Below, one piece after another: positions 22,181 to 33,936 of a stretch of DNA of 64,000 nucleotides. How positions within the stretch are numbered: position 1 is the stretch's first letter; every line of letters starts with the position of its first letter. Origin of the DNA: Abelmoschus esculentus (Eukaryota > Streptophyta > Magnoliopsida > Malvales > Malvaceae). Position numbers and translations under genes: made by a program. Under the pieces are notes generated by a model that saw only the letters and a program-made list of their open reading frames with translations, was not told where the DNA came from and ran no database searches. The DNA lies in contig JAUCBN010000012.1 in NCBI GenBank assembly GCA_035048815.1, forward strand, positions 12,828,501-12,892,500, in the 5' to 3' direction.

Positions 22181-22299
22181 GGGGTGCAACACGAGGACTT
22201 CCCAGGAGGTCACCCATCCTAGTGCTACTCTCATCCAAGCACGCTTAACTACGGAGTTCTGATGGGATCCGGTGCATTAGTGCTGGTATGATCGCACCC
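22181..22299 (-). rRNA. 5S rRNA gene, copy 79
   Basis: Changes: U76C, C67U, G66A, C49U. Confidence 0.95.
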
Positions 22300-22465
22300 G
22301 TCAAGGAATGCGCGCTGAACGTACTAATAGGATCAACGGCGCGCGATTATGACTTGCGAGACTCTTTTAACATAAAAGCACGAGGGGGGACGTACCGACA
22401 ATCCGAACCAAAAATTAACTAAAAACATTAAAAAAAAAATAGAGGGATAAAACCGAGTCGTAAAA

Positions 22466-22584
22466 GGGGTGCAACAGGAGGACTTCTCAGGAGGTCACCC
22501 ATCCTAGTACTACTCTCGCCCAAGCACGCTTAACTGCAAAGTTCTGATGGGATCCGGTGCATTAGTGCTGGTATGATCGCACCC
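22466..22584 (-). rRNA. 5S rRNA gene, copy 80
   Basis: Changes: G108C, G98A, C47U, C46U. Terminator TTTTA. Confidence 0.94.
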
Positions 22585-22749
22585 GTCAACGAATGCGCGC
22601 TGAACGTACTAATAGGATCAACGGCGCGCGATTATGACTTGCGAGACTCTTTTAACATAAAAGCACGAGGGGGGACGTACCGACAATCCGAACCAAAAAT
22701 TAACTAAAAACATTAAAAAAAAATAGAGGGATAAAACCGAGTCGAAAAA

Positions 22750-22868
22750 GGGGTGCAACACGAGGACTTCCCAGGAGGTCACCCATCCTAGTACTACTCT
22801 CGCCCAAGCACGCTTAACTGCAGAGTTCTGATGGGATCCGGTGCATTAGTGCTGGTATGATCGCACCC
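22750..22868 (-). rRNA. 5S rRNA gene, copy 81
   Basis: Change: C47U. Confidence 0.95.
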
Positions 22869-23031
22869 GTCAAGGAATGCGCGCTGAACGTACTAATAGG
22901 ATCAACGGTGCGTGATTATGACTTGCGAGACTCTTTTAACATAAAAGCACGAGGGGGGGCGTACCGACAATCCGAACCAAAAATTAACTAAAAACATTAA
23001 AAAAATAGAGGGATAAAACCGAGTCGAAAAA

Positions 23032-23150
23032 GGGGTGCAACACGAGAACTTCCAAGGAGGTCACCCATCCTAGTACTACTCTCGCCCAAGCACGCTTAGC
23101 TGCGGAGTTCTGATGGGATCCGGTGCATTAGTGCTGGTATGATCGCACCC
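23032..23150 (-). rRNA. 5S rRNA gene, copy 82
   Basis: Changes: C104U, G97U, U52C. Confidence 0.95.
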
Positions 23151-23314
23151 GTCAAGGAATGCGCGCTGAACGTACTAATAGGATCAACGGCGCGCGATTA
23201 TGACTTGCGAGACACTTTTAACATAAAAGCACGAGGGGGGACGTACCGACAATCCGAACCAAAAATTAACTAAAAACATTAAAAAAAATAGAGGGATAAA
23301 ACCGAGTCGAAAAA

Positions 23315-23433
23315 GGGGTGCAACACGAGGACTTCCCAGGAGGTCACCCATCCTAGTGCTACTCTCATCCAAGCACGCTTAACTACGGAGTTCTGATGAG
23401 ATCCGGTGCATTAGTGCTGGTATGATCGCACCC
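23315..23433 (-). rRNA. 5S rRNA gene, copy 83
   Basis: Changes: U76C, C67U, G66A, C49U, C35U. Confidence 0.95.
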
Positions 23434-23599
23434 GTCAAGGAATGCGCGCTGAACGTACTAATAGGATCAACGGCGCGCGATTATGACTTGCGAGACTCTT
23501 TTAACATAAAAGCACGAGGGGGGACGTACCGACAATCCGAACCAAAAATTAACTAAAAACATTAAAAAAAAAATAGAGGGATAAAACCGAGTCGTAAAA

Positions 23600-23718
23600 G
23601 GGGTGCAACAGGAGGACTTCTCAGGAGGTCACCCATCCTAGTACTACTCTCGCCCAAGCACGCTTAACTGCAAAGTTCTGATGGGATCCGGTGCATTAGT
23701 GCTGGTATGATCGCACCC
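23600..23718 (-). rRNA. 5S rRNA gene, copy 84
   Basis: Changes: G108C, G98A, C47U, C46U. Terminator TTTTA. Confidence 0.94.
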
Positions 23719-23883
23719 GTCAAGGAATGCGCGCTGAACGTACTAATAGGATCAACGGCGCGCGATTATGACTTGCGAGACTCTTTTAACATAAAAGCAC
23801 GAGGGGGGACGTACCGACAATCCGAACCAAAAATTAACTAAAAACATTAAAAAAAAATAGAGGGATAAAACCGAGTCGAAAAA

Positions 23884-24002
23884 GGGGTGCAACACGAGGA
23901 CTTCCCAGGAGGTCACCCATCCTAGTACTACTCTCGCCCAAGCACGCTTCACTGCGGAGTTCTGATGGGATCCGGTGCATTAGTGCTGGTATTATCGCAC
24001 CC
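23884..24002 (-). rRNA. 5S rRNA gene, copy 85
   Basis: Changes: U53G, C10A. Confidence 0.95.
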
Positions 24003-24168
24003 GTCAAGGAATGTGCGCTGAACGTACTAATACGATCAACGACGCGCGATTATGACTTGCGAGACTCTTTTAACATAAAAGCACGAGGGGGGACGTACCG
24101 ACAATCCGAACCAAAAATTAACTAAAAACATTATAAAAAAAATAGAGGGATAAAACCGAGTCGAAAAA

Positions 24169-24287
24169 GGGGTGCAACACGAGGACTTCCCAGGAGGTCA
24201 CACATCCTAGTACTACTCTCGCCCAAGCACGCTTCACTGCGGAGTTCTGATGGGATCCGGTGCATTAGTGCTGGTATGATCGCACCC
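24169..24287 (-). rRNA. 5S rRNA gene, copy 86
   Basis: Changes: G86U (box C), U53G. Confidence 0.95.
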
Positions 24288-24451
24288 GTCAAGGAATGCG
24301 CGCTGAACGTACTAATAGGATCAACGGCGCGCGATTATGACTTGCGAGACTCTTTTAACATAAAAGCACGAGGGGGGACGTACCGACAATCCGAACCAAA
24401 AATTAACTAAAAACATTAAAAAAAATAGAGGGATAAAACCGAGTCGAAAAA

Positions 24452-24570
24452 GGGGTGCAACACGAGGACTTCCCAAGAGGTCAGCCATCCTAGTACTACT
24501 CTCGCCCAAGCACGCTTAACTACGGAGTTCTGATAGGATCCGGTGCATTAGTGCTGGTATGATCGCACCC
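24452..24570 (-). rRNA. 5S rRNA gene, copy 87
   Basis: Changes: C95U, G87C, C49U, C36U. Confidence 0.95.
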
Positions 24571-24736
24571 ATCAAGGAATGCGCGCTGAACGTACTAATA
24601 GGATCAACGACGCGCGATTATGACTTGCGAGACTCTTTTAACATAAAAGCACGAGGGGGGACGTACCGACAATCCGAACCAAAAATTAACTAAAAACATT
24701 TAAAAAAAAATAGAGGGATAAAACCGAGTCGAAAAA

Positions 24737-24855
24737 GGGGTGCAACACGAGGACTTCCCAGGAGGTCACCCATCCTAGTACTACTCTCGCCCAAGCACGC
24801 TTCACTGCGGAGTTCTGATGGGATCCGGTGCATTAGTGCTGGTATGATCGCACCC
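24737..24855 (-). rRNA. 5S rRNA gene, copy 88
   Basis: Change: U53G. Confidence 0.95.
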
Positions 24856-25021
24856 ATCAAGGAATGCGCGCTGAACGTACTAATAGGATCAACGGCGCGC
24901 GATTATGACTTGCGAGACTCTTTTAACATAAAAGCACGAGGGGGGACGTACCGACAATCCGAACCAAAAATTAACTAAAAACATTAAAAAAAAAATAGAG
25001 GGATAAAACCGAGTCGTAAAA

Positions 25022-25140
25022 GGGGTGCAACAGGAGGACTTCTCAGGAGGTCACCCATCCTAGTACTACTTTTGCCCGAGCACGCTTAACTGCAGAGTTC
25101 TGATGGGATCCGATGCATTAGTGCTGGTATGATCACACCC
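25022..25140 (-). rRNA. 5S rRNA gene, copy 89
   Basis: First class H copy (eight changes, including G70A and G68A in the intermediate element). Terminator TTTTA. Expression is doubtful. Confidence 0.92.
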
Positions 25141-25304
25141 ATCAAGGAATGCGCGCTGAACGTACTAATAGGATCAACGGCGCGCGATTATGACTTGCGA
25201 GACTCTTTTAACATAAAAGCACGAGGGGGGACGTACCGACAATCCGAACCAAAAATTAAATAAAAACATTAAAAAAAATAGAGGGATAAAACCGAGTCGA
25301 AAAA

Positions 25305-25423
25305 GGGGTGCAACACGAGGACTTCCCAAGAGGTCACCCATCCTAGTACTACTCTCGCCCAAGCACGCTAAACTGCGGAGTTCTGATGGGATCCGGTGCA
25401 TTAGTGCTGGTATGATCGCACCC
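25305..25423 (-). rRNA. 5S rRNA gene, copy 90
   Basis: Changes: C95U, A54U. Confidence 0.95.
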
Positions 25424-25587
25424 GTCAAGGAATGCGCGCTGAACGTACTAATAGGATCAACGGCGTGCGATTATGACTTGCGAGACTCTTTTAACATAAA
25501 AGCACGAGGGGGGACGTACCGACAATCCGAACCAAAAATTAACTAAAAACATTAAAAAAAATAGAGGGATAAAACCGAGTCGAAAAA

Positions 25588-25706
25588 GGGGTGCAACACG
25601 AGGACTTCCCAGGAGGTCACCCATCCTAGTACTACTCTCGCCCAAGCACGCTTCACTGCGGAGTTCTGATGGGATCCGGTGCATTAGTGCTGGTATGATC
25701 GCACCC
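25588..25706 (-). rRNA. 5S rRNA gene, copy 91
   Basis: Change: U53G. Confidence 0.95.
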
Positions 25707-25870
25707 GTCAAGGAATGCGCGCTGAACGTACTAATAGGATCAACGGCCCGCGATTATGACTTGCGAGACTCTTTTAACATAAAAGCACGAGGGGGACGTA
25801 CCGACAATCCGAACCAAAAATTAACTAAAAACATTAAAAAAAAATAGAGGGATAAAACCGAGTCGAAAAA

Positions 25871-25989
25871 GGGGTGCAACACGAGGACATCAAAGGAGGT
25901 CACCCATCCTAGTACTACTCTCGCCCAAGCACGCTTACCTGTGGAGTTCTGATGGGATCCGGTGCATTAGTGATGGTATGATCCCACCC
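25871..25989 (-). rRNA. 5S rRNA gene, copy 92
   Basis: First class K copy (seven changes). C6G puts G opposite G113 in helix I. Confidence 0.92.
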
Positions 25990-26153
25990 GTCAAGGAATG
26001 CGCGCTGAACGTACTAATAGGATCAACGGCGCGCGATTATGACTTGGGAGACTCTTTTAACATGAAAGCACGAGGGGGGACGTACCGACAATCCGAACCA
26101 AAAATTAACTAAAAACATTAAAAAAAATAGAGGGATAAAACCGAGTCGAAAAA

Positions 26154-26272
26154 GGGGTGCAACACGAGGACATCCCAGGAGGTCAGCCATCCTAGTACTA
26201 CTCTCGCCCAAGCACGCTTAACTGCGGAGTTCTGATGGGATCCGGTGCATTAGTGCTCGTATGATCGCACCC
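26154..26272 (-). rRNA. 5S rRNA gene, copy 93
   Basis: Changes: A101U, G87C, C15G. Confidence 0.95.
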
Positions 26273-26436
26273 GTCAAGGAATGCGCGCTGAACGTACTAA
26301 TAGGATCAACGGCGCGCGATTATGACTTGCGAGACTCTTTTAACATAAAAGCACGAGGGGGGACGTACCGACAATCCGAACCAAAAATTAACTAAAAACA
26401 TTAAAAAAAATAGAGGGATAAAACCGAGTCGAAAAA

Positions 26437-26555
26437 GGGGTGCAACACGAGGACTTCCCAGGAGGTCACCCATCCTAGTACTACTCTCGCCCAAGCACGC
26501 TTAACTACGGAGTTCTGATGGGATCCGGTGCATTAGTGCTGGTATGATCACACCC
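26437..26555 (-). rRNA. 5S rRNA gene, copy 94
   Basis: Changes: C49U, C6U. Confidence 0.95.
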
Positions 26556-26719
26556 GTCAAGGAATGTGCGCTGAACGTACTAATAGGATCAACGGCGCGC
26601 GATTATGACTTGCGAGACTCTTTTAACATAAAAGCACGAGGGGGGACGTACCGACAATCCGAACCAAAAATTAACTAAAAACATTAAAAAAAATAGAGGG
26701 ATAAAACCGAGTCGAAAAA

Positions 26720-26838
26720 AGGGTGCAACACGAGGACTTCCCAGGAGGTCACCCATCCTAGTACTACTCTCGCCCAAGCACGCTTAACTACGAAGTTCTC
26801 ATGGGATCCGGTGCATTAGTGCTGGTATGATCACAACC
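26720..26838 (-). rRNA. 5S rRNA gene, copy 95
   Basis: Changes: C119U, C49U, C46U, C39G, C6U, G3U. Confidence 0.94.
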
Positions 26839-27002
26839 GTCAAAGAATGCGAGCTGAACGTACTAATAGGATCAACGACGCGCGATTATGACTTGCGAGA
26901 CTCTTTTAACATAAAAGCACGAGGGGGGACGTACCGACAATCCGAACCAAAAATTAACTAAAAACATTAAAAAAAATAGAGGGATAAAACCGAGTCGAAA
27001 AA

Positions 27003-27121
27003 AGGGTGCAACACGAGAACTTCCCAGGGGGTCACCCATCCTAGTACTACTCTCGCCCAAGCACGCTTCACTGCGGAGTTCTGATGGGATCCGATGCATT
27101 AGTGCTGGTATGATCGCACCT
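27003..27121 (-). rRNA. 5S rRNA gene, copy 96
   Basis: Changes: C119U, C104U, U93C, U53G, C28U, G1A. Confidence 0.94.
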
Positions 27122-27287
27122 GTCAAGGAATGTGCGCTGAACGTACTAATACGATCAACAACGCGCGATTATGACTTGCGAGACTCTTTTAACATAAAAG
27201 CACGAGGGGGGACGTACCGACAATCCGAACCAAAAATTAACTAAAAACATTATAAAAAAAATAGAGGGATAAAACCGAGTCGAAAAA

Positions 27288-27406
27288 GGGGTGCAACACG
27301 AGGACTTCCCAGGAGGTCACCCATCCTAGTACTACTCTCGCCCAAGCACGCTTCACTGCGGAGTTCTGATGGGATCCGGTGCATTAGTGCTGGTATGATC
27401 GCACCC
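27288..27406 (-). rRNA. 5S rRNA gene, copy 97
   Basis: Change: U53G. Confidence 0.95.
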
Positions 27407-27570
27407 GTCAAGGAATGCGCGCTGAACGTACTAATAGGATCAACGGCGCGCGATTATGACTTGCGAGACTCTTTTAACATAAAAGCACGAGGGGGGACGT
27501 ACCGACAATCCGAACCAAAAATTAACTAAAAACATTAAAAAAAATAGAGGGATAAAACCGAGTCGAAAAA

Positions 27571-27689
27571 GGGGTGCAACACGAGGACTTCCCAAGAGGT
27601 CAGCCATCCTAGTACTACTCTCGCCCAAGCACGCTTAACTACGGAGTTCTGATAGGATCCGGTGCATTAGTGCTGGTATGATCGCACCC
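27571..27689 (-). rRNA. 5S rRNA gene, copy 98
   Basis: Changes: C95U, G87C, C49U, C36U. Confidence 0.95.
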
Positions 27690-27853
27690 ATCAAGGAATG
27701 CGCGCTGAACGTACTAATAGGATCAACGACGCGCGATTATGACTTGCGAGACTCTTTTAACATAAAAGCACGAGGGGGGACGTACCGACAATCCGAACCA
27801 AAAATTAACTAAAAACATTAAAAAAAATAGAGGGATAAAACCGAGTCGAAAAA

Positions 27854-27972
27854 AGGGTGCAACACGAGAACTTCCCAGGGGGTCACCCATCCTAGTACTA
27901 CTCTCGCACAAGCACGCTTAACTGCAGAGTTCTGATGGGATCCGGTGCATTAGTGCTGGTATAATCGCACCT
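27854..27972 (-). rRNA. 5S rRNA gene, copy 99
   Basis: Changes: C119U, C104U, U93C, G65U, C47U, C10U, G1A. Confidence 0.93.
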
Positions 27973-28138
27973 GTCAAGGAATGCGCGCTGAACGTACTAA
28001 TAGGATCAACGGCGCGCGATTATGACTTGCGAGACTCTTTTAACATAAAAGCACGAGGGGGGACGTACCGACAATCCGAACCAAAAATTAACTAAAAACA
28101 TTAAAAAAAAAATAGAGGGATAAAACCGAGTCGAAAAA

Positions 28139-28257
28139 GGGGTGCAACACGAGGACTTCCCAGGAGGTCACCCATCCTAGGACTACTCTCGCCCAAGCAC
28201 GCTTAATTACGGAGTTCTAATGGGATCCGGTGCATTAGTGCTAGTATGATCACACCC
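28139..28257 (-). rRNA. 5S rRNA gene, copy 100
   Basis: Changes: A77C, G51A, C49U, C39U, C15U, C6U. Confidence 0.94.
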
Positions 28258-28423
28258 GTCAAGGAATGCGCGCTGAACGTACTAATAGGATCAACGGCGC
28301 GCGATTATGACTTGCGAGACTCTTTTAACATAAAAGCACGAGGGGGGACGTACCGACAATCCGAACCAAAAATTAACTAAAAACATTATAAAAAAAATAG
28401 AGGGATAAAACCGAGTCGAAAAA

Positions 28424-28542
28424 GGGGTGCAACACGAGGACTTCCCAGGAGGTCACCCATCCTAGTACTACTCTCGCCCAAGCACGCTTCACTGCGGAGT
28501 TCTGATGGGATCCAATGCATTAGTGCTGGTATGATCGCACCC
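28424..28542 (-). rRNA. 5S rRNA gene, copy 101
   Basis: Changes: U53G, C29U, C28U. Confidence 0.95.
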
Positions 28543-28707
28543 GTTAAGGAATGCGCGCTGAACGTACTAATAGGATCAACGGCGCACGATTATGACTTGC
28601 GAGACTCTTTTAACATAAAAGCACGAGGGGGGACGTACCGACAATCCGAACCAAAAATTAACTAAAAACATTAAAAAAAAATAGAGGGATAAAACCGAGT
28701 CGAAAAA

Positions 28708-28826
28708 GGGGTGCAACACGAGGACTTCCCAAGAGGTCACCCATCCTAGTACTACTCTCGCCCAAGCACGCTTAACTACGGAGTTCTGATAGGATCCGGT
28801 GCATTAGTGCTGGTATGATCGCACCC
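28708..28826 (-). rRNA. 5S rRNA gene, copy 102
   Basis: Changes: C95U, C49U, C36U. Confidence 0.95.
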
Positions 28827-28992
28827 ATCAAGGAATGCGCGCTGAACGTACTAATAGGATCAACGGCGCGCGATTATGACTTGCGAGACTCTTTTAACAT
28901 AAAAGCACGAGGGGGGACGTACCGACAATCCGAACCAAAAATTAACTAAAAACATTAAAAAAAAAATAGAGGGATAAAACCGAGTCGTAAAA

Positions 28993-29111
28993 GGGGTGCA
29001 ACAGGAGGACTTCTCAGGAGGTCACCCATCCTAGTACTACTTTTGCCCGAGCACGCTTAACTGCAGAGTTCTGATGGGATCCGATGCATTAGTGCTGGTA
29101 TGATCACACCC
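28993..29111 (-). rRNA. 5S rRNA gene, copy 103
   Basis: Class H; terminator TTTTA. Confidence 0.92.
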
Positions 29112-29277
29112 ATCAAGGAATGCGCGCTGAACGTACTAATAGGATCAACGGCGCGCGATTATGACTTGCGAGACTCTTTTAACATAAAAGCACGAGGGGG
29201 GACGTACCGACAATCCGAACCAAAAATTAACTAAAAACATTATAAAAAAAATAGAGGGATAAAACCGAGTCGAAAAA

Positions 29278-29396
29278 GGGGTGCAACACGAGGACATCAA
29301 AGGAGGTCACCCATCCTAGTACTACTCTCGCCCAAGCACGCTTACCTGTGGAGTTCTGATGGGATCCGGTGCATTAGTGATGGTATGATCCCACCC
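29278..29396 (-). rRNA. 5S rRNA gene, copy 104
   Basis: Class K. Confidence 0.92.
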
Positions 29397-29560
29397 GTCA
29401 AGGAATGCGCGCTGAACGTACTAATAGGATCAACGGCGCGCGATTATGACTTGCGAGACTCTTTTAACATGAAAGCACGAGGGGGGACGTACCGACAATC
29501 CGAACCAAAAATTAACTAAAAACATTAAAAAAAATAGAGGGATAAAACCGAGTTGAAAAA

Positions 29561-29679
29561 GGGGTGCAACACGAGGACATCCCAGGAGGTCACCCATCCT
29601 AGTACTACTCTCGCCCAAGCACGCTTAACTGCGGAGTTCTGATGGGATCCGGTGCATTAGTGCTCGTATGATCGCACCC
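29561..29679 (-). rRNA. 5S rRNA gene, copy 105
   Basis: Changes: A101U, C15G. Confidence 0.95.
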
Positions 29680-29843
29680 GTCAAGGAATGCGCGCTGAAC
29701 GTACTAATAGGATCAACGGCGCGCGATTATGACTTGCGAGACTCTTTTAACATAAAAGCACGAGGGGGGACGTACCGACAATCCGAACCAAAAATTAACT
29801 AAAAACATTAAAAAAAATAGAGGGATAAAACCGAGTCGAAAAA

Positions 29844-29962
29844 AGGGTGCAACACGAGGACTTCCCAGGAGGTCACCCATCCTAGTACTACTCTCGCCCA
29901 AGCACGCTTAGCTGCGGAGTTCTGATGGGATCCGGTGCATTAGTGCTGGTATGATCACACCC
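29844..29962 (-). rRNA. 5S rRNA gene, copy 106
   Basis: Changes: C119U, U52C, C6U. Confidence 0.95.
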
Positions 29963-30128
29963 GTCAAGGAATGCGCGCTGAACGTACTAATAGGATCAAC
30001 GGCGCGCGATTATGACTTGCGAGACTCTTTTAACATAAAAGCACGAGGGGGGACGTACCGACAATCCGAACCAAAAATTAACTAAAAACATTATAAAAAA
30101 AATAGAGGGATAAAACCGAGTCGAAAAA

Positions 30129-30247
30129 GGGGTGCAACACGAGGACTTCCCAGGAGGTCACCCATCCTAGTACTACTCTCGCCCAAGCACGCTTCACTGC
30201 GGAGTTCTGATGGGATCCAATGCATTAGTGCTGGTATGATCGCACCC
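30129..30247 (-). rRNA. 5S rRNA gene, copy 107
   Basis: Changes: U53G, C29U, C28U. Confidence 0.95.
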
Positions 30248-30412
30248 GTTAAGGAATGCGCGCTGAACGTACTAATAGGATCAACGGCGCACGATTATGA
30301 CTTGCGAGACTCTTTTAACATAAAAGCACGAGGGGGGACGTACCGACAATCCGAACCAAAAATTAACTAAAAACATTAAAAAAAAATAGAGGGATAAAAC
30401 CGAGTCGAAAAA

Positions 30413-30531
30413 GGGGTGCAACACGAGGACTTCCCAAGAGGTCACCCATCCTAGTACTACTCTCGCCCAAGCACGCTTAACTACGGAGTTCTGATAGGAT
30501 CCGGTGCATTAGTGCTGGTATGATCGCACCC
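30413..30531 (-). rRNA. 5S rRNA gene, copy 108
   Basis: Changes: C95U, C49U, C36U. Confidence 0.95.
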
Positions 30532-30697
30532 ATCAAGGAATGCGCGCTGAACGTACTAATAGGATCAACGGCGCGCGATTATGACTTGCGAGACTCTTTT
30601 AACATAAAAGCACGAGGGGGGACGTACCGACAATCCGAACCAAAAATTAACTAAAAACATTAAAAAAAAAATAGAGGGATAAAACCGAGTCGTAAAA

Positions 30698-30816
30698 GGG
30701 GTGCAACAGGAGGACTTCTCAGGAGGTCACCCATCCTAGTACTACTTTTGCCCGAGCACGCTTAACTGCAGAGTTCTGATGGGATCCGATGCATTAGTGC
30801 TGGTATGATCACACCC
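30698..30816 (-). rRNA. 5S rRNA gene, copy 109
   Basis: Class H; terminator TTTTA. Confidence 0.92.
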
Positions 30817-30982
30817 ATCAAGGAATGCGCGCTGAACGTACTAATAGGATCAACGGCGCGCGATTATGACTTGCGAGACTCTTTTAACATAAAAGCACGA
30901 GGGGGGACGTACCGACAATCCGAACCAAAAATTAACTAAAAACATTATAAAAAAAATAGAGGGATAAAACCGAGTCGAAAAA

Positions 30983-31101
30983 GGGGTGCAACACGAGGAC
31001 ATCAAAGGAGGTCACCCATCCTAGTACTACTCTCGCCCAAGCACGCTTACCTGTGGAGTTCTGATGGGATCCGGTGCATTAGTGATGGTATGATCCCACC
31101 C
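30983..31101 (-). rRNA. 5S rRNA gene, copy 110
   Basis: Class K; first unit of the 8-unit repeat. Confidence 0.92.
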
Positions 31102-31265
31102 GTCAAGGAATGCACGCTGAACGTACTAATAGGATCAACGGCGCGCGATTATGACTTGCGAGACTCTTTTAACATGAAAGCACGAGGGGGGACGTACCGA
31201 CAATCCGAACCAAAAATTAACTAAAAACATTAAAAAAAATAGAGGGATAAAACCGAGTCGAAAAA

Positions 31266-31384
31266 GGGGTGCAACACGAGGACATCCCAGGAGGTCACCC
31301 ATCCTAGTACTACTCTCGCCCAAGCACGCTTAACTGCGGAGTTCTGATGGGATCCGGTGCATTAGTGCTCGTATGATCGCACCC
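31266..31384 (-). rRNA. 5S rRNA gene, copy 111
   Basis: Changes: A101U, C15G. Confidence 0.95.
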
Positions 31385-31548
31385 GTCAAGGAATGCGCGC
31401 TGAACGTACTAATAGGATCAACGGCGCGCGATTATGACTTGCGAGACTCTTTTAACATAAAAGCACGAGGGGGGACGTACCGACAATCCGAACCAAAAAT
31501 TAACTAAAAACATTAAAAAAAATAGAGGGATAAAACCGAGTCGAAAAA

Positions 31549-31667
31549 GGGGTGCAACACGAGGACTTCCCAGGAGGTCACCCATCCTGGTACTACTCTC
31601 GCCCAAGCACGCTTAACTACAGAGTTCTGATGGGATCCGGTGCATTAGTGCTGGTATGATCACACCC
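31549..31667 (-). rRNA. 5S rRNA gene, copy 112
   Basis: Changes: U79C, C49U, C47U, C6U. Confidence 0.95.
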
Positions 31668-31831
31668 GTCAAGGAATGTGCGCTGAACGTACTAATAGGA
31701 TCAACGGCGCGCGATTATGACTTGCGAGACTCTTTTAACATAAAAGCACGAGGGGGGACGTACCGACAATCCGAACCAAAAATTAACTAAAAACATTAAA
31801 AAAAATAGAGGGATAAAACCGAGTCGAAAAA

Positions 31832-31950
31832 AGGGTGCAACACGAGGACTTCCCAGGAGGTCACCCATCCTAGTACTACTCTCGTCCAAGCACGCTTAAC
31901 TACGAAGTTCTCATGGGATCCGGTGCATTAGTGCTGGTATCATCACACCC
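31832..31950 (-). rRNA. 5S rRNA gene, copy 113
   Basis: Changes: C119U, G66A, C49U, C46U, C39G, C10G, C6U. Confidence 0.93.
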
Positions 31951-32114
31951 GTCAAAGAATGCGCGCTGAACGTACTAATAGGATCAACGACGCGCGATTA
32001 TGACTTGCGAGACTCTTTTAACATAAAAGCACGAGGGGGGACGTACCGACAATCCGAACCAAAAATTAACTAAAAACATTAAAAAAAATAGAGGGATAAA
32101 ACCGAGTCGAAGAA

Positions 32115-32233
32115 AGAGTGCAACACGAGGACTTCCCAGGGGGTCACCCATCCTAGTACTACTCTCGCACAAGCACGCTTAACTGCAGAGTTCTGTTGGG
32201 ATCCGGTGCATTAGTGCTGGTATGATCGCACCC
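32115..32233 (-). rRNA. 5S rRNA gene, copy 114
   Basis: Changes: C119U, C117U, U93C, G65U, C47U, U38A. A C interrupts the T run after the gene. Confidence 0.93.
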
Positions 32234-32399
32234 GTCAAGGAATGCGCGCTGAACGTACTAATAGGATCAACGGCGCGCGATTATGACTTGCGAGACTCTT
32301 TTAACATAAAAGCACGAGGGGGGACGTACCGACAATCCGAACCAAAAATTAACTAAAAACATTAAAAAAAAAATAGAGGGATAAAACCGAGTCGTAAAA

Positions 32400-32518
32400 G
32401 GGGTGCAACAGGAGGACTTCTCAGGAGGTCACCCATCCTAGTACTACTTTTGCCCGAGCACGCTTAACTGCAGAGTTCTGATGGGATCCGATGCATTAGT
32501 GCTGGTATGATCACACCC
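32400..32518 (-). rRNA. 5S rRNA gene, copy 115
   Basis: Class H; terminator TTTTA. Confidence 0.92.
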
Positions 32519-32683
32519 ATCAAGGAATGCGCGCTGAACGTACTAATAGGATCAACGGCGCGCGATTATGACTTGCGAGACTCTTTTAACATAAAAGCAC
32601 GAGGGGGGACGTACCGACAATCCGAACCAAAAATTAACTAAAAACATTAAAAAAAAATAGAGGGATAAAACCGAGTCGAAAAA

Positions 32684-32802
32684 GGGGTGCAACACGAGGA
32701 CTTCCCAAGACGTCAGCCATCCTAGTACTACTCTCGCCCAAGCACGCTTAACTACGGAGTTCTGATAGGATCCGGTGCATTAGTGCTGGTATGATCGCAC
32801 CC
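32684..32802 (-). rRNA. 5S rRNA gene, copy 116
   Basis: Changes: C95U, C92G, G87C, C49U, C36U. Confidence 0.94.
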
Positions 32803-32967
32803 ATCAAGGAATGCGCGCTGAACGTACTAATAGGATCAACGACGCGCGATTATGACTTGCGAGACTCTTTTAACATAAAAGCACGAGGGGGACGTACCGA
32901 CAATCCGAACCAAAAATTAACTAAAAACATTAAAAAAAAAATAGAGGGATAAAACCGAGTCGTAAAA

Positions 32968-33086
32968 GGGGTGCAACAGGAGGACTTCTCAGGAGGTCAC
33001 CCATCCTAGTACTACTTTTGCCCGAGCACGCTTAACTGCAGAGTTCTGATGGGATCCGATGCATTAGTGCTGGTATGATCACACCC
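32968..33086 (-). rRNA. 5S rRNA gene, copy 117
   Basis: Class H; terminator TTTTA. Confidence 0.92.
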
Positions 33087-33251
33087 ATCAAGGAATGCGC
33101 GCTGAACGTACTAATAGGATCAACGGCGCGCGATTATGACTTGCGAGACTCTTTTAACATAAAAGCACGAGGGGGGACGTACCGACAATCCGAACCAAAA
33201 ATTAACTAAAAACATTAAAAAAAAATAGAGGGATAAAACCGAGTCGAAAAA

Positions 33252-33370
33252 GGGGTGCAACACGAGGACATCAAAGGAGGTCACCCATCCTAGTACTACT
33301 CTCGCCCAAGCACGCTTACCTGTGGAGTTCTGATGGGATCCGGTGCATTAGTGATGGTATGATCCCACCC
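33252..33370 (-). rRNA. 5S rRNA gene, copy 118
   Basis: Class K; first unit of the second 8-unit copy. Confidence 0.92.
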
Positions 33371-33534
33371 GTCAAGGAATGCACGCTGAACGTACTAATA
33401 GGATCAACGGCGCGCGATTATGACTTGCGAGACTCTTTTAACATGAAAGCACGAGGGGGGACGTACCGACAATCCGAACCAAAAATTAACTAAAAACATT
33501 AAAAAAAATAGAGGGATAAAACCGAGTCGAAAAA

Positions 33535-33653
33535 GGGGTGCAACACGAGGACATCCCAGGAGGTCACCCATCCTAGTACTACTCTCGCCCAAGCACGCTT
33601 AACTGCGGAGTTCTGATGGGATCCGGTGCATTAGTGCTCGTATGATCGCACCC
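33535..33653 (-). rRNA. 5S rRNA gene, copy 119
   Basis: Changes: A101U, C15G. Confidence 0.95.
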
Positions 33654-33817
33654 GTCAAGGAATGCGCGCTGAACGTACTAATAGGATCAACGGCGCGCGA
33701 TTATGACTTGCGAGACTCTTTTAACATAAAAGCACGAGGGGGGACGTACCGACAATCCGAACCAAAAATTAACTAAAAACATTAAAAAAAATAGAGGGAT
33801 AAAACCGAGTCGAAAAA

Positions 33818-33936
33818 GGGGTGCAACACGAGGACTTCCCAGGAGGTCACCCATCCTGGTACTACTCTCGCCCAAGCACGCTTAACTACAGAGTTCTGAT
33901 GGGATCCGGTGCATTAGTGCTGGTATGATCACACCC
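33818..33936 (-). rRNA. 5S rRNA gene, copy 120
   Basis: Changes: U79C, C49U, C47U, C6U. Confidence 0.95.

Larger units (their letters stand above)
22181..23718 (-). repeat. Duplicated pair, copies 79-80 and 83-84
   Basis: Copies 79 and 83 share U76C, C67U, G66A, C49U; copies 80 and 84 share G108C, G98A, C47U, C46U and the TTTTA terminator. Offset is 4 units. Confidence 0.75.
23884..27689 (-). repeat. Duplicated trio, copies 85-87 and 96-98
   Basis: Offset is 11 units (3119 bp). Copies 87 and 98 share C95U, G87C, C49U, C36U. The spacers after 85 and 96 share a change next to the TATA-like element, and those before 86 and 97 share a T insertion in the A tract. Confidence 0.7.
28424..31384 (-). 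repeat. 6-unit higher-order repeat, copies 101-105 and 107-111
   Basis: The order U53G/C29U/C28U, then C95U/C49U/C36U, class H, class K, then A101U/C15G occurs twice with an offset of 6 units (1705 bp). The sixth units (106 and 112) differ. Confidence 0.85.
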
